From Bigelowiella natans CCMP2755 (Eukaryota; Cercozoa; Chlorarachniophyceae), in contig ADNK01002586.1 in NCBI GenBank assembly GCA_000320545.1, positions 1 to 33,984 of the forward strand: a stretch of DNA of 33,984 nt. The letters run 5' to 3'. Shown here in pieces: positions 11,110-27,541 of this stretch. How positions within the stretch are numbered: position 1 is the stretch's first letter; every line of letters starts with the position of its first letter. The notes under the pieces were generated by a model. The model had not been told where the DNA came from, made no database searches, and saw only the letters and a program-made list of their open reading frames with translations. Position numbers and translations under genes: made by a program.

Positions 11110-12027
11110 GTATTAATGATGCATCACTGAAAGGGTAAAATATCCTGGTGTTCGGGCCACAGTAGCAATGTCGGAACAGAAAGCATTATTCACAATGGGT
11201 ACCCGATTCACACTAAACTATTCTGCTACATCTCGCCAGCAGAACAGGGAAGCACTTTGATTCAGCTATTCTATTAAGTGATGTAGCATCCAGCAAAATA
11301 TATGATTCCCGGCGGCCGACACGTGTCAAGTTAAAGTTTTAGCAAGAACATTAAGCCGTGAGCGCTTTGGCCGTAGGAATCAAACTTAAGTTTGCTTACG
11401 TACATTCACACATGAAATTCTGTTGCCTTCATCACCACATTTAGATATAGCATCGCTTGCTGCTGCAATCAGCATTTATTCGACTAGGCTAGCTCTAATA
11501 ATTAGATTCTATCATATCAACATTTCAACGCACATGCAGGCTAGCAGGGCGCGGTGGCATCGCTAGGTTATCTAGTCGTCTTGCATGTGCATGACACGCG
11601 CTACGTACATACGAGTCAGTCTTAGCCCACAAGCTATACGGATGGTGTCTATATCTAGATTTGGCGGCGCGCATACTTGCTGACGACTGGCATGCTGTGC
11701 TCGCTCGCGTGTATCGTTTATATTATTAACTAGATTAAACTCACGGCGGTCATGCTATTATAATAAATTGCTTCAATGCCTATAGTTTGAATATAACCAC
11801 ACTCGTGCAATGACCCACTACGTCTAGACGTATACTGTGGTACACTGGCGATGACAAAATGGTATACTAGTATACGTTTCTTGTTAGCAATGTTTAGTTA
11901 TTTACAACGCTTGGATTTATTTATTTACAATGTAAGTAACAATTTTTGCCCGAGATACGCGCAACACTGCTAGTCGGGTGTGCATGGCATGTATTTAATG
12001 TATTGATATATCTTTAGCAAACAATAT
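11110..12027. other. Convergent intergenic island, CTAG/TATA-rich
   Basis: No gene is seen between two converging 3' ends. The right two thirds hold repeated CTAG, GCATGC, TGCATGTGCATG and GTATAC words, with local direct repeats such as TTATTTACAA near 11900-11930. It resembles the 3'-flank islands at 4950-5985, 16197-17040 and 26109-27541. Confidence 0.5.
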
Positions 12028-12744
12028 CTACACATCGACTGCATAGGCAGTCGATAATGAGGATGTGCCTCGTTCAGGGATGTAGTAGGAATCCGTGTTT
12101 GAAGCTACCTCTGGATAATCCTCTGCAGTAGAAGCCACATAGATTGATTCTTCCGTATTATCATTTTTATCATCATCGTTATCGTCTTCGGTTTGAACTC
12201 CCTGTGCCAAAGCCGCTGAGCCTTGACCTCCTTCTGAGTTGAGACCTCCTCGTGGACCTCCATCAAGACTGTCAATTCCGTCTCCTCCAGAATCGCCACT
12301 ACCACCACCGAGTGCTTTGTGGAACGGCAAATGTGTATTCAGTGATCTTTATTGTTTTCGCACCACCAGACAAAGCATTTTACCTAAATTCCCTCCATCA
12401 GTGACAGAAACTTGGACATTCTTCCCCAACAGCCGGTCAAGGAGATCACGAAGTTCTTCTAGCCTAGCCTTTGTTGTTAATAGCTCGTTCTCCGCCTGAA
12501 AGGAGGAACTCGATTTAGCTTCTAAGATGAAAGCTGTGACGAAAACGCACCTGTATTCTCAACTGATCGTATTCGAATGCAAGGCGCCGTTCGGTTGAGA
12601 GTTCCCATTTCAATTGGGTTATCTCTTGCTGATAAATAATACACCACTCTTTAGTAAATTCCGCCAAGTGGCATTTTTCTCCGCGTACAACCTTTAGGGC
12701 ATGCATGTTGTGCTTCCAGTCCAAATTCAAGGTCGAAGAGAGTG
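12028..12744 (-). CDS. Coiled-coil protein with Gly/Asp-rich tail (N-terminus unresolved)
   Basis: Function unknown. Four exons join in phase: 12692-12744, 12551-12628, 12384-12495 and 12028-12314. They encode a continuous heptad-like helix including ALKQEITQLKWELSTERR and LEELRDLLDRLLGKNVQ. A Gly-rich segment (ALGGGSGDSGGDG) and an Asp/Asn-rich acidic tail ending YAVDV follow, with the stop just after 12028. An upstream Ser/Gln-rich reading at about 12840-12956 (SSSQQQNR) is probably an earlier exon, but I could not fix its junction or an ATG, so the first exons are missing here. An intron there carries a (TAG)n-like run. The neighbour at 13166-14613 is on the same strand, with about 200 bases between. 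Confidence 0.6.
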
Positions 12745-13165
12745 CTAGGGAGCAACCAAATCAGTAGAAGTAGGAAGTAGTAGAAGTAGTAGTAATAGTA
12801 GTAGTAGTGGTAGTAGGAATCATTCGATTCAACAAAGATTGGGGGTGGCTGATAGAATCTCACTCTGTTCTGCTGCTGAGAGGAACTCTGGCTCTCCCTC
12901 GAACGATGATCCACTGAAAATGCCTCGGAAGATCCAGAGCCCTCCAAAAGCAGCACCTCTGCGAAATTTTACTTTTTAATTTGTGCTTGGGACTATACGC
13001 TTCACATACATACTTTATATATGTTATTCACATACATTAATGAATAAATATATATATGTCATATTTCATTTAGTAAATGTTTGAATGATACAAGTTTAGA
13101 GCATAGCTCGAGTCAATCCCCTCAATCGCTATCTTAAAGATGATTATTGCTAGAATGAAAGACTA
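12745..13165. other. Probable 5' exon/intron and intergenic spacer
   Basis: The left part (about 12745-12960) contains a (TAG)n-like intron and a probable upstream exon of the coiled-coil gene. The right part (12961-13165) is AT-rich with TATATAT runs and contains no visible gene. It lies just downstream of the stop codon of the next minus-strand gene. Confidence 0.4.
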
Positions 13166-14003
13166 TTAATACCCGGCGAGGGCAAATCTGGTTGGTTTGC
13201 TTAAACTCTCCATGAATTCACGGACAGCAGTCAGAGCAGCCTGTGAAGCATCATAATCGAACGATAATTAAAACCAAATCAAAGATCTTTCAACGAACAG
13301 GCTGCACCGAATTTGCAAGATTTTGGCCCCAGTTTTTCGCGAAGTCGTTCGCCGCTGAGAATATATAGATGAACACAAAGGACATAGTTATCTCTTGCCT
13401 ATATGGGGAAAATACGATTCGTTTCACCAGCAATAGCAGCATTATCGATGAGAGTTTGAGTGATATTATTCACTCGGGATCCCCAGTCGTCTGCGAAATA
13501 GAATTAAGTTTTGCGTAGCGAATCACTTAAATGTTGACCTGGGCGAATGTGCTCTTGAAGCCATTGGTTGCTATCCTTCTGAAATGCACCAAAAGCCTAG
13601 AGGCAGCGATGCGACAATCAGTTTCTTAATATTATGTTGAAGATTAGGACGAAATACGAACGTATGTTGTTGAATTCCAGAAGGTCGAAGATGATTCTTT
13701 CAGCCCAGTGCTCCAGGCAGCTAGCCCATCTCTCCAACTGAGTGATAAGTGGCCATCAAGAAGACTCACCCAATTCAACGATAGCGTCAAGAATGCAAAA
13801 AATGGCAAACCTGGGATTCTCGTGCGTTTCTATAAACATTTTTGTTTCCGAGGGTGGCCTTTGCCGATGATTTCATGCATTAGGAATATCTTTCTAGTTA
13901 AAACAACAAGCTCTACCTCGATCTTTCCGTTTCCTTCTCATTATTCCTAAATGAAATGGCTGCACTTAAAATTTCTTCTTTATATGAATAGGCGCACTTA
14001 AAT

Positions 14004-14056
<53 letters not shown>

Positions 14057-14613
14057 TAAGCTACCCTGAAGATATTGCGCTAACTCCATTGTGGATACTT
14101 CTTCTGTATGTTGAGATAAACAATAATTTTGGTATTCAGAAGATTTCGGCCATTACATCGAACATATCATAGGGAGACTTTGGTGGTTTTGTTCTTCGAT
14201 TAACAAAGTCGAATGGATTTCTGCTTTCCGAGGTCGTCGATCTGATAGTAATGCAGTATCTTTATATCAGCAGGTTCGAGACAGGAGGATTAACTGTTAC
14301 GGACTGCTCAGTTGAGTTCGTCTCAGTCCCCACGCCCCAGAACGCCCTTGTGCGATGACAGATTCTGCAACTAAACGAGATTGTACATCTCAGCCTAGCT
14401 AATACGAGGAGTTCTTGCGCTGCCTCACCTTTTTTTTGTGAATCGGGCGCTCGAGTAATACCGGATATTAGCATTGCCTCGATCCCCATTCCTTCTAATA
14501 TTTGGAGTCGATGCACGGGGATAGGACCGCAACAACGGTGAAGAAGTATATAATTGGAGCAACAATAGTAGCGCTGCAGCGACCACCACATGAAGCTGGC
14601 CTTCTGCTACCAT
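13166..14613 (-). CDS. Unknown helical protein with signal/transit-like presequence
   Basis: I do not recognise the family. Exon 1 (14429-14613) starts at the ATG at 14613. It has a hydrophobic core (VVVAAALLLLLQL), then an Arg/Ser-rich stretch (NIRYYSSARF) typical of a plastid or mitochondrial transit peptide. Exon 2 (14305-14364) and exon 3 (14157-14241, with NPFDFVNRRTKPPKSPYD) join in phase. The middle exons near 13700-14100 are ambiguous because two frames stay open. Downstream exons give DSNQWLQEHIRPDDWGSRVNN, AANDFAKNWGQNLANS and AALTAVREFMESLSKP, ending at TAA 13166-13168. The Ala-rich amphipathic helices recall phasin-like proteins, but this is only a resemblance. It is divergent from the lumen-protein gene. 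An intron holds a (GT)n run. Confidence 0.6.
14006..14055. repeat. (GT)n microsatellite
   Basis: About 25 GT units, interrupted once near 14049. It lies in a presumed intron of the minus-strand gene at 13166-14613. Confidence 0.95.
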
Positions 14614-15039
14614 GAGTAGTGTGTTTTCAACACAGAAGCCACAGGCTCCCACAACTTACCTAACCAACAAGAGTCAAAATCCAATTTTAGCATTACCCTA
14701 ATTATAAAGCATTGTTCTTCGAAAAGATACCGCAGATATACTGACTAGGGCACTGTCTTGTTGTTGTGAGAGGGGCCCGTGTTGTGGCCGACAGGGCCCA
14801 AAAAAATCAGAAAACGCGGGTAGGGCTATGGTCTTATGCTATTATTTCTATAAATCAGCTGTATTTTTTAGTGACGACAATGCTTCTGGGGTAGTCCTGG
14901 GGAAAACCTTCGGACAGCTTCAGAGATGCAAGAATAGAAGTGTTTTCAGAGTTGCGACAATAACAAAGGGAATAATACTAAGAATTATCCCTCTGCAGGT
15001 GCCTATCGACGTGCCAGAGCCCATTCAACCACACTCAGA
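14614..15039. promoter_or_regulatory. Shared upstream region of two presequence-bearing genes
   Basis: 426 bases separate the start codons of the divergent genes at 14613 (-) and 15040 (+). Both encode proteins with targeting presequences, so a shared promoter is possible. No motif was recognised. Part may be 5' UTR; a pyrimidine stretch ending CTCTGCAG precedes the plus-strand start by about 40 bases. Confidence 0.35.
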
Positions 15040-16196
15040 ATGAGCTTCCATGCAATGGAGACAAGAGCGAAGAGAGGCCAAGCCTCGACCGCCTACGTTG
15101 CAGTGATGTTTTTTGCTGTCATCGCCACAGCAGGACTCGCTTGTGTATATGTAATTCCTCGTAGCCAACAGGCAAACATGATGTTGACTCAAGCGGTCCG
15201 TAGTTCTCCAACTTCGATGGGGCCTCTCCGGTGTCGCAAACAAAACAGCAGGGTAGCTGTACGAAGTCAAAGACATGGTACCACCGATGAAATATCGCAT
15301 CGTATCAGTGAATTGATAGTCTGTGTGTTTGTAGGAAGAAAACTTCATGAAAGTGAAAGACCTTCCAGTTCCCGTCGTAATTTTTTCAAAAAATCCGTCG
15401 CATTATTACTTCTTAGCCAAGGAACAAGGCAAGCTTTTGCAGATCCTGGTGACTCATTGCCAGAACCTATAAGGAAGACATTCATCAAAAAGGTCCCAAA
15501 GCAGGTGCTTGATGCAAGGTATCATGACACTGTGAGCTATGGCTACAAGTTTAAATCGTCTATTTTTCAGGCGTTTAAGGAAATTAGAAGATGCTGTTGA
15601 TGTATTTGAAGGACTTGACGATTTACTAGAACTTGAACAGGTTTTCCCTGCAATAACTATGCGTGGCATGTTGGCCGTTCCCTCGAATAGGGTTTAACTA
15701 AGAGATTTTACTCCTGTCAGTTTGAGGATGCAATGAAATTGTTGAGGGATCCAAAGGTGAAGTATCTTCGAGGAAATCTGAGAGAATCGAATAAAGATTA
15801 TATTTGTGGTAATGACGGTGTTTCACCGTGCATCAACGCCGGTGAGGCCGAGAAAATCATAGGTAAGCAATCCAACTCCTTAAGTTTTCCACGTTTTCGA
15901 AGTATTTTTTTCAAAATTCACAGAGGCGATTGAGTCTTTCGATAAGGATCTGAAGAAAAATGTCAACAAAGATGAAGCAGCCCCAACTGTTGATGCTCTC
16001 CGCGACTCGGTGATGAACACATTTGTTGTATCAGCGGCAATTGCTTGAGAGTAAATTGCATATATAATCTTCGATATTAAATCAGGCCGAAAAAATAAAT
16101 GAGCAGATTCGAAAAGTCACAGATATCGTACGAGAGAGAACACCGAAGGATGTGCCAGAAGAATTCGTAGGCACCAAGGCAGATAGTAGTGCATAA
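15040..16196 (+). CDS. Predicted thylakoid-lumen protein with tripartite presequence
   Basis: Unknown family. Six exons join exactly to 282 residues: 15040-15277, 15335-15518, 15571-15640, 15721-15862, 15924-16027 and 16086-16196 (TAA 16194-16196). The N-terminus shows three layers: a hydrophobic segment (about 19-38, VAVMFFAVIATAGLACV), a basic Ser-rich stretch (about 41-92), then a twin-arginine signal SRRNFFKKSVALLLL (RR at 93-94) ending QAFA|DP near 115. This is the expected layout for Tat import into the thylakoid lumen of a secondary plastid. The mature part (about 167 residues) is charged and helical (LRKLEDAVDVFEGLDDLLELE), with two Cys (ICGNDGVSPC) that could pair. A PsbQ-like helical bundle is possible but I cannot assign it. 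The first intron is 57 bases and stays open in frame if retained. Confidence 0.85.
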
Positions 16197-17040
16197 ATGA
16201 CTGCACTGGATATTAGTACAGCTTTCCAGGAGACTGCCGTTAGCTATGTCTGACGATGCGATCTAGCTTTGCAGCCATTCATTTCCTTATGGCATTTGGT
16301 GTCTACGTTATAAATGAATAGGTTGCTAAATAAAGCTATGTATAATCCTGTGGGATACAGACTCAGAATTGGGCATAAAATCTTAATGCAAGCATTTACG
16401 AGCGTCGGTACATTTACTAAAATATGCGCCAACATTGCATATGTACTGGAGCTAGATAGCATGCATGAATGGATGCTGATTACATCCGTCTCACATTTAC
16501 TAAAATATGCGCCAACATTGCATATGTACTGGAGCTAGATAGCATGCATGAATGGATGCTGATTTTGGTAATCAAGCGCTGTGTCCAAAGTAGATAGAGT
16601 CCTGAGCAGGAGGATTTTCTATAGATTTCCACATATACTGATAATCTACATCTAGTAGACATAGCACACGATATATGTATAGCATATCTGCTGGATATAG
16701 CGTATATACCAATAAAGCGTATAGCCATTAATGCACGTATACATGATCAATATCTGGATATCCAGCGCCATAGCTGCACTTATTTGGTGACGAAGAAATC
16801 TAGGCACTAGACGTTATGTCAGTTAGTTATGCGCGCGACCTCCGATGAATTTAATTAGGGTTATCGATCAGCTTTAGTGGTAGCATCGAAACACTTTTGA
16901 ATATTATATTGCTATATCGATGTATCGCTGTGTGCAAATATCTACGGCCGATGAAGCACATATGTAGCTAGAGACAGAAGTTTCGAGATGTTATTTACAT
17001 GAAAATTATTTGGGTACAGGATGATGTGCTACAATGGAAA
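16197..17040. other. Convergent intergenic island with tandem duplication
   Basis: No gene is seen between the converging lumen-protein and small coiled-coil genes. The sequence is rich in GCATGCATG, CTAGATAGC and TATA-like words (AGCGTATATACC near 16700), matching the other 3'-flank islands. Confidence 0.5.
16410..16564. repeat. Tandem duplication, 72-base copies offset by 83
   Basis: Bases 16410-16481 and 16493-16564 appear identical, from ACATTTACTAAAATATGCGC to GGATGCTGATT, with 11 intervening bases. It is noncoding. The absence of visible differences suggests a recent event. Confidence 0.9.
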
Positions 17041-17543
17041 TTATGCATTTGACTCTGAGGCTTTGCGTTGCATCTCTAGAAGCTCCCTTGCTCTCTGTTT
17101 CATCTTGAATATCCTTGTTAGTATGAAAAAGTAAGTACCATGAAAATTTTGAACAATTTTTAAACTACCTTTGACTCAGCACCTTCATACGCTTTGATAA
17201 CTCTATTGTTTTCTTCTGATATCGTGGAACTAATGCCATCGCTGTTGCAACTCGTTTTAATTCAGAATTCTGTAAACACATATCATTATATTATTGTAAT
17301 GATAGGATTATAGAGCTCTGACCAAGATAGTTACCCGTATTCCTCCTCCATGAAGACGTTCAAAGTTTTTATTTTCAAATTCCAATTGCTCCCTTATTGA
17401 GCCCTGTGACTCGTTCAATTCTGTCAGCAGCTCCCTTAACTTCTTCGTACTGTGATTTTTTATAGAATTCAATCAGTGTATCCCAAAATATATCCGAAAA
17501 TTTTTCACCGTTTATCTACAAGCTGGAGATGCGCAGCTGACAT
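17041..17543 (-). CDS. Small coiled-coil protein, 107 residues
   Basis: Four exons join in one frame: 17509-17543 (ATG 17543), 17335-17449, 17169-17269 and 17041-17113 (TAA 17041-17043). The product starts MSAAHLQLVDKR. It then forms two helical stretches, KKLRELLTELNESQGSIREQ and KTIELSKRMKVLSQRIFKM, separated by a short Gly turn (HGGGIR), and ends in a charged helix MKQRARELLEMQRK. Size and a pair of coiled-coil helices resemble subunits of BLOC-1/BORC-type lysosome-positioning complexes (snapin or KxDL families). No diagnostic motif is present, so this is a suggestion only. It is divergent from the EF-hand gene. Confidence 0.75.
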
Positions 17544-18307
17544 TTTGTCCGTGGAGGAGTCCTGGATGATGGTATTATGTGTCCAGATTTTGTAGTGCTA
17601 TATCATGTGAGCTTTGAAGATGTAGAGTATAATCTTCACAAATTCTCTAAGGAGCTATATTACCATCGATGTATCCGCTACGGACACATCAGGGTGGGCC
17701 TCGAGGTCCATGGAAGAGAAAGAGAAAGCTCAGAAAGCAAGTGTTGCCAGCACGTGGGGGACAACCCTTTTTGCAGACGAGCTGTCGCAAGCGTGAAAAC
17801 CCAGTCCTTTTCATCGTGTAGACTACTACGAAACGCAGAAATGAATTGCCAACTTCGCAGTTCGTTCGTCGTTACCGGTTACTACCATGCCAGCACCCGA
17901 TGATACTTGGATGTACGACGTGTGAGTCGTTCGCATGATTCTCACGTAGATCTAGTAAATCGTCGCCGCCAGCTCTTATCTCGCCAACGCCACCCCCCCC
18001 TCTCCAGGCGATCACCCTTGGAACCTGTAAAGAGCGGGGAGAAAGGTTGTTGAGGCCGATTGCAGCATTTTTGTCGACGTTTCGTTTCTAGTCGCTAGAA
18101 CGGATGAGGAAGGATATTAGGTTTAGGTTTGTATCGGATTCTGTAAGTAATACTCCTTTGCATACAGTAGGAACCTAGGCTGTACCATAAATAAGAGGTA
18201 CTTGATTCCTAAATTGAATAATTTCTCCTTTGAAACCTCCGTGATACCCGAGCAGAAGGGAAAATCAAATAGTCAATTATCTCATCAGACAGGTGCGTGC
18301 GTTCCTG
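17544..18307. promoter_or_regulatory. Upstream region between small coiled-coil and EF-hand genes
   Basis: 764 bases lie between divergent start codons. A 108-codon open frame at 17577-17903 has no recognisable protein features and probably is not coding. A poly-C stretch (CCACCCCCCCC) lies near 17990. The segment likely holds both promoters and 5' UTRs. Confidence 0.35.
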
Positions 18308-19767
18308 ATGGGCGACCGACTCAAATCGCTTTTAGATGGTGCGTACCTCTACGCCTAAGATAGGCAAGATCGTTCCAAATAAGGAACGCTTTTGAATTCT
18401 AAAAAGAATTTTCTCTCAGAGAGGGATACGAATAAAGACGGCCATCTCGATCGCACCGAATTTGAGAGGATGGTGAAGATGCAGGTGATGTTCCAGAGAT
18501 ACTAGTGTGAGGTTTCACAATATATGGAATGTAACAGGTTATAGGATCCATCATAACTTCTATTTCGTACAAATACAGGAACCTTGCGCGACAGAAGAGC
18601 AACTCTCAGAGATGTTTCAGCGACTTGACCGAGATGGAGACGGAACCATAACGTAAACAAAAACCATGTGTGCAAGTATTTGACTGGGAGAGACTCCTCA
18701 ACGCCTATCTATATTCCTTCTCGAATTTTTGATGAGCATGCATCCTCTCACAGGCTTGAAGAAATGTACGTGGTCATGAATTCGATTCAAGGTGGTTCGG
18801 ACAATCATCCATTCTTTTCAACTACATTACTTTCCTGAGGACCATCTGAATGAGTATCCCATGAGCTAAAAACTTTCCACTGCATAGATGAAGGTAAGGA
18901 AGATGGGGATCGAGATGGAAAGGATGGTAATGAGAACTGGGATCGTGAAAGGATTCTCCGAACCCCTTCAATGATCACATCGGTAAATATGTCAACATGA
19001 ACATATAATAACTAGTATCGATTGTTAAAAAATCCCGCGATTGAACACGACGAAAGCCCTGACAAGAGCGACACCAAGAAAATACCAACGAATTCCGAAT
19101 AATTCAAGGCGAGGACATCGGATGGAATTGAAGTAATAATCGACGACGACTGGACTCTGAGCGACGAGGAGAAAACTCTCAAAAATACAGTTAGAGATCT
19201 GGTCGGAGAGAAGATGGAAATATCAGAGTAGTAACGCTAACATTCAACTCCAAAGATAAATGACGAGTTTTAAAATTTCAGAGATTTTCCTTTTTTCTCT
19301 TTCTTCTTCTTTGGATGCTACTACTGCAGAAGCCAATTCTGGGAGATAATGAAGGACAAATTAGATGGAATGGATAAAGAGGCAGTATTTGAGGTATTGA
19401 GTTTGCCTGCAAAACTGGCGCATCATAAATGGACGTGCACACGCTCACATAACTGAATATCATCTTTGGGAAAAACTGAAACGGTTACTCTCGTTGCTGT
19501 GCTGTATGTGAATACTGCTGATTGAGCAGATATTCAAAAACTTGGACTCAGATAGCAGTGGATCAGTGAGCTTTGACGAACTGCTCGAAGGTAGCATATC
19601 TTCTACCAGACGTAGCATCAAGATTGGCACCAATAATAAAGTCGGGATTTGTGAAACATCATATTGGCGTTTGTATAAACTCGCTACTCGCAAATTACCT
19701 AATTACAGTGTTCCGAGAGATGGAGAGTGAAGACACGGATGCAAGTGCCAGGTTTGTTAAATGTTAA
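18308..19767 (+). CDS. EF-hand calcium-binding protein, 201 residues
   Basis: Probable calcium sensor or buffer. Nine exons join in frame: 18308-18338, 18420-18484, 18579-18652, 18754-18791, 18888-18982, 19109-19227, 19330-19393, 19530-19590 and 19709-19767 (TAA 19765-19767). Three canonical 12-residue loops are visible: DTNKDGHLDRTE (13-24), DRDGDGTITLEE (49-60) and DSDSSGSVSFDE (168-179), each with acidic position 1, Gly 6 and Glu 12. Between the second and third loop is a long linker with a very acidic, Gly-rich run (DEGKEDGDRDGKDG, from 70), which may be a degenerate or expanded loop. A fourth EF-hand half (SQFWEIMKDKLDGMDK) precedes the last loop. No signal peptide or membrane segment is seen. 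It is calmodulin-like in building blocks but not in spacing. Confidence 0.9.
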
Positions 19768-20255
19768 CGACGAAAAACATTGCAAAGCAATCTGAGTCTG
19801 AAGGAAGGAAAGCATAGATGTGCTCAGCTGTTTTAGTCAAGATCGCATACGCGCACGCAATTCGAGTTCATAGAATTCATACATGTTAAGTGGGGAAAGA
19901 ATCAGCTATGCTGCTAACCATTTGAAATGCAAATATTGAGCATTTACGCTTCGAATATGCACGTATAACTACTGATCATGGCCGCCTTATATCGGCGCCA
20001 TTCCACGCAGGAATGCATTATTGTTAGAAGACCATCTCAGCGAAGACAGGTAATGTGTCTGCATGAGGGCATCACACCGCAGGGAAGAGAGTAGCGTCAA
20101 CATGGGGAAAACCACATGTAGCATAGAATGGAGGGAGTGCTCCTCTTCCTTTCCCTAGTTCAGTAGAGATATCACAATTTTATCCGAAAGAACAAGAAAT
20201 TGAGGGTTGATGCTAGCTTGCATGATGCAGACAGATATACAAATATGTCACCTAT
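19768..20255. other. Spacer between EF-hand and coiled-coil genes
   Basis: No gene is recognised. It contains short CTAG/ATGCACGTATA-type words like the other 3' flanks, then purine-rich sequence. The first exon and promoter of the following plus-strand gene may lie here, since its start codon was not found. Confidence 0.35.
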
Positions 20256-26108
<5,853 letters not shown>

Positions 26109-27541
26109 AAATGCGATTCATATCCACTTGATTCATATCCACTTCTCCTCAATTCTCGTACGTTCTAAGAAAGAATACTGGGGAACGATGATTATCAGCC
26201 GATCGTGTGTGCCCATATTGCTTCTGAGCTAAAACTTTAGATAAGTTATTTTAGATAAGTTCGTCGTCGTACAATCGTCGTGAACAGGAAGACGACTCTC
26301 ACCGTCGCGACTTAGCAGGGCCAAGCTAGATGTGTTGTGTATGCTTTTAAATCGTCGTAAAACGTGGATGTTATTGTGCGGATAAAATAGCAGTTTGCAG
26401 GCGCACAATGGTGCGTGGTAATGATCAAAGCTAGCTCCCTTCGCAATAGCAAAGTGTAGAACAGCGTTCGTAGTCTGCCAGCATGTACGCTCAGTTTGCA
26501 GCTTGTGACACCGTGCTGTGCGTGCTCGTATTGCACTGAATCATGCCAGCTGCGTTGTCACGTTCTGTGCGCGGCTAGGCGGGCTGGCATTACCATCTAG
26601 ACGTCGATCGTGACCACTTGTTTGTCACGTGTCATCATACGCATGTGTGCATGTCTATCTAGCCATGATGAGGCCATCTTTTTGCCCAAAGCAATAAGAG
26701 TTAGTATCCCCATTCAGTGTTGGACGACACAGCAGAAATTGAGCACTGCGACCGCTACTTTATTTGTACAGCTACGCTAGTACGTACATCAAAGGATGAC
26801 CATATATGTTGGGAAAAATAAATGTGTTCATTGCATCCGTCTCCCACCTAATAGCGACCACGCAACGTGCATAAATGCCACACCTTGAGACGCGCAACGT
26901 GCGTAGCACACACATCGTACGCATCATGCGTGCCACATATCCGCGATGTGAGCAAATGCACACAGCAGTCCATGCATGCTAGCATGGCGGAGCGCACATG
27001 TCTAGTAGGCACACTACTAGCTGAAGCTAGCTAGCTAGGGCTAGCCTGCTAGCGCTATGCACGTCTATCCATCAATAGGGAAGCCCAAAACAATCTGGTA
27101 GCGCACCGTGGGCCTCCTAGCCTCTAGGCCTACGGATACAAATGCAGTCACATTTATGTAGAGAGAGCATGCGAGAGGCTTTGGCGGAGATCCTAGCATA
27201 CCTTGTTATAGTGTCGAAATGGGCCTGAATTTTTGTTTTGTTGGATCAGGAACAATGCAACTGGCATGTGCACATTTAAATATGCCGTACTAGATGTATA
27301 CATACGGTACGTCAGTATGTCAAGAGCGTGATAACATTTGAAATTGATTCCATCGATTGTTGCTAATGCAGTTAAGACATGTCCATCTAGACATTGTATA
27401 CGCATGATGCGGCTTTAGTATGATGTACATGTTGCGTGCATTCCCCTTCTCATCCGCAGGCGTAAGCTATACTACCGTGCGTTTCTATCGTCCTCGTTAC
27501 TCTGTTACTTTATTGCCAGGTCGGGCAGCTTCCTCTGCTGT
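26109..27541. other. Convergent intergenic island, GCTAGC/TGCATG-rich
   Basis: No gene is seen between the converging coiled-coil and Kv channel genes. The segment has many TGTGCATGTC, GCATGCTAGC, AGCTAGCTAGCTAG and CGCAACGTGC words; CGCAACGTGC occurs twice, near 26870 and 26893. At about 1.4 kb it is the longest 3'-flank island here. A 61-base stretch near 26240-26300 has short repeats (TTTTAGATAAGTT; TCGTCGT). Confidence 0.5.

Noticed and set aside
17577-17903. 108-codon plus-strand open frame between two divergent genes
   Set aside because: No domain, no similarity to neighbours, and it lies where promoters and 5' UTRs are expected. I cannot exclude a small gene but have no support.
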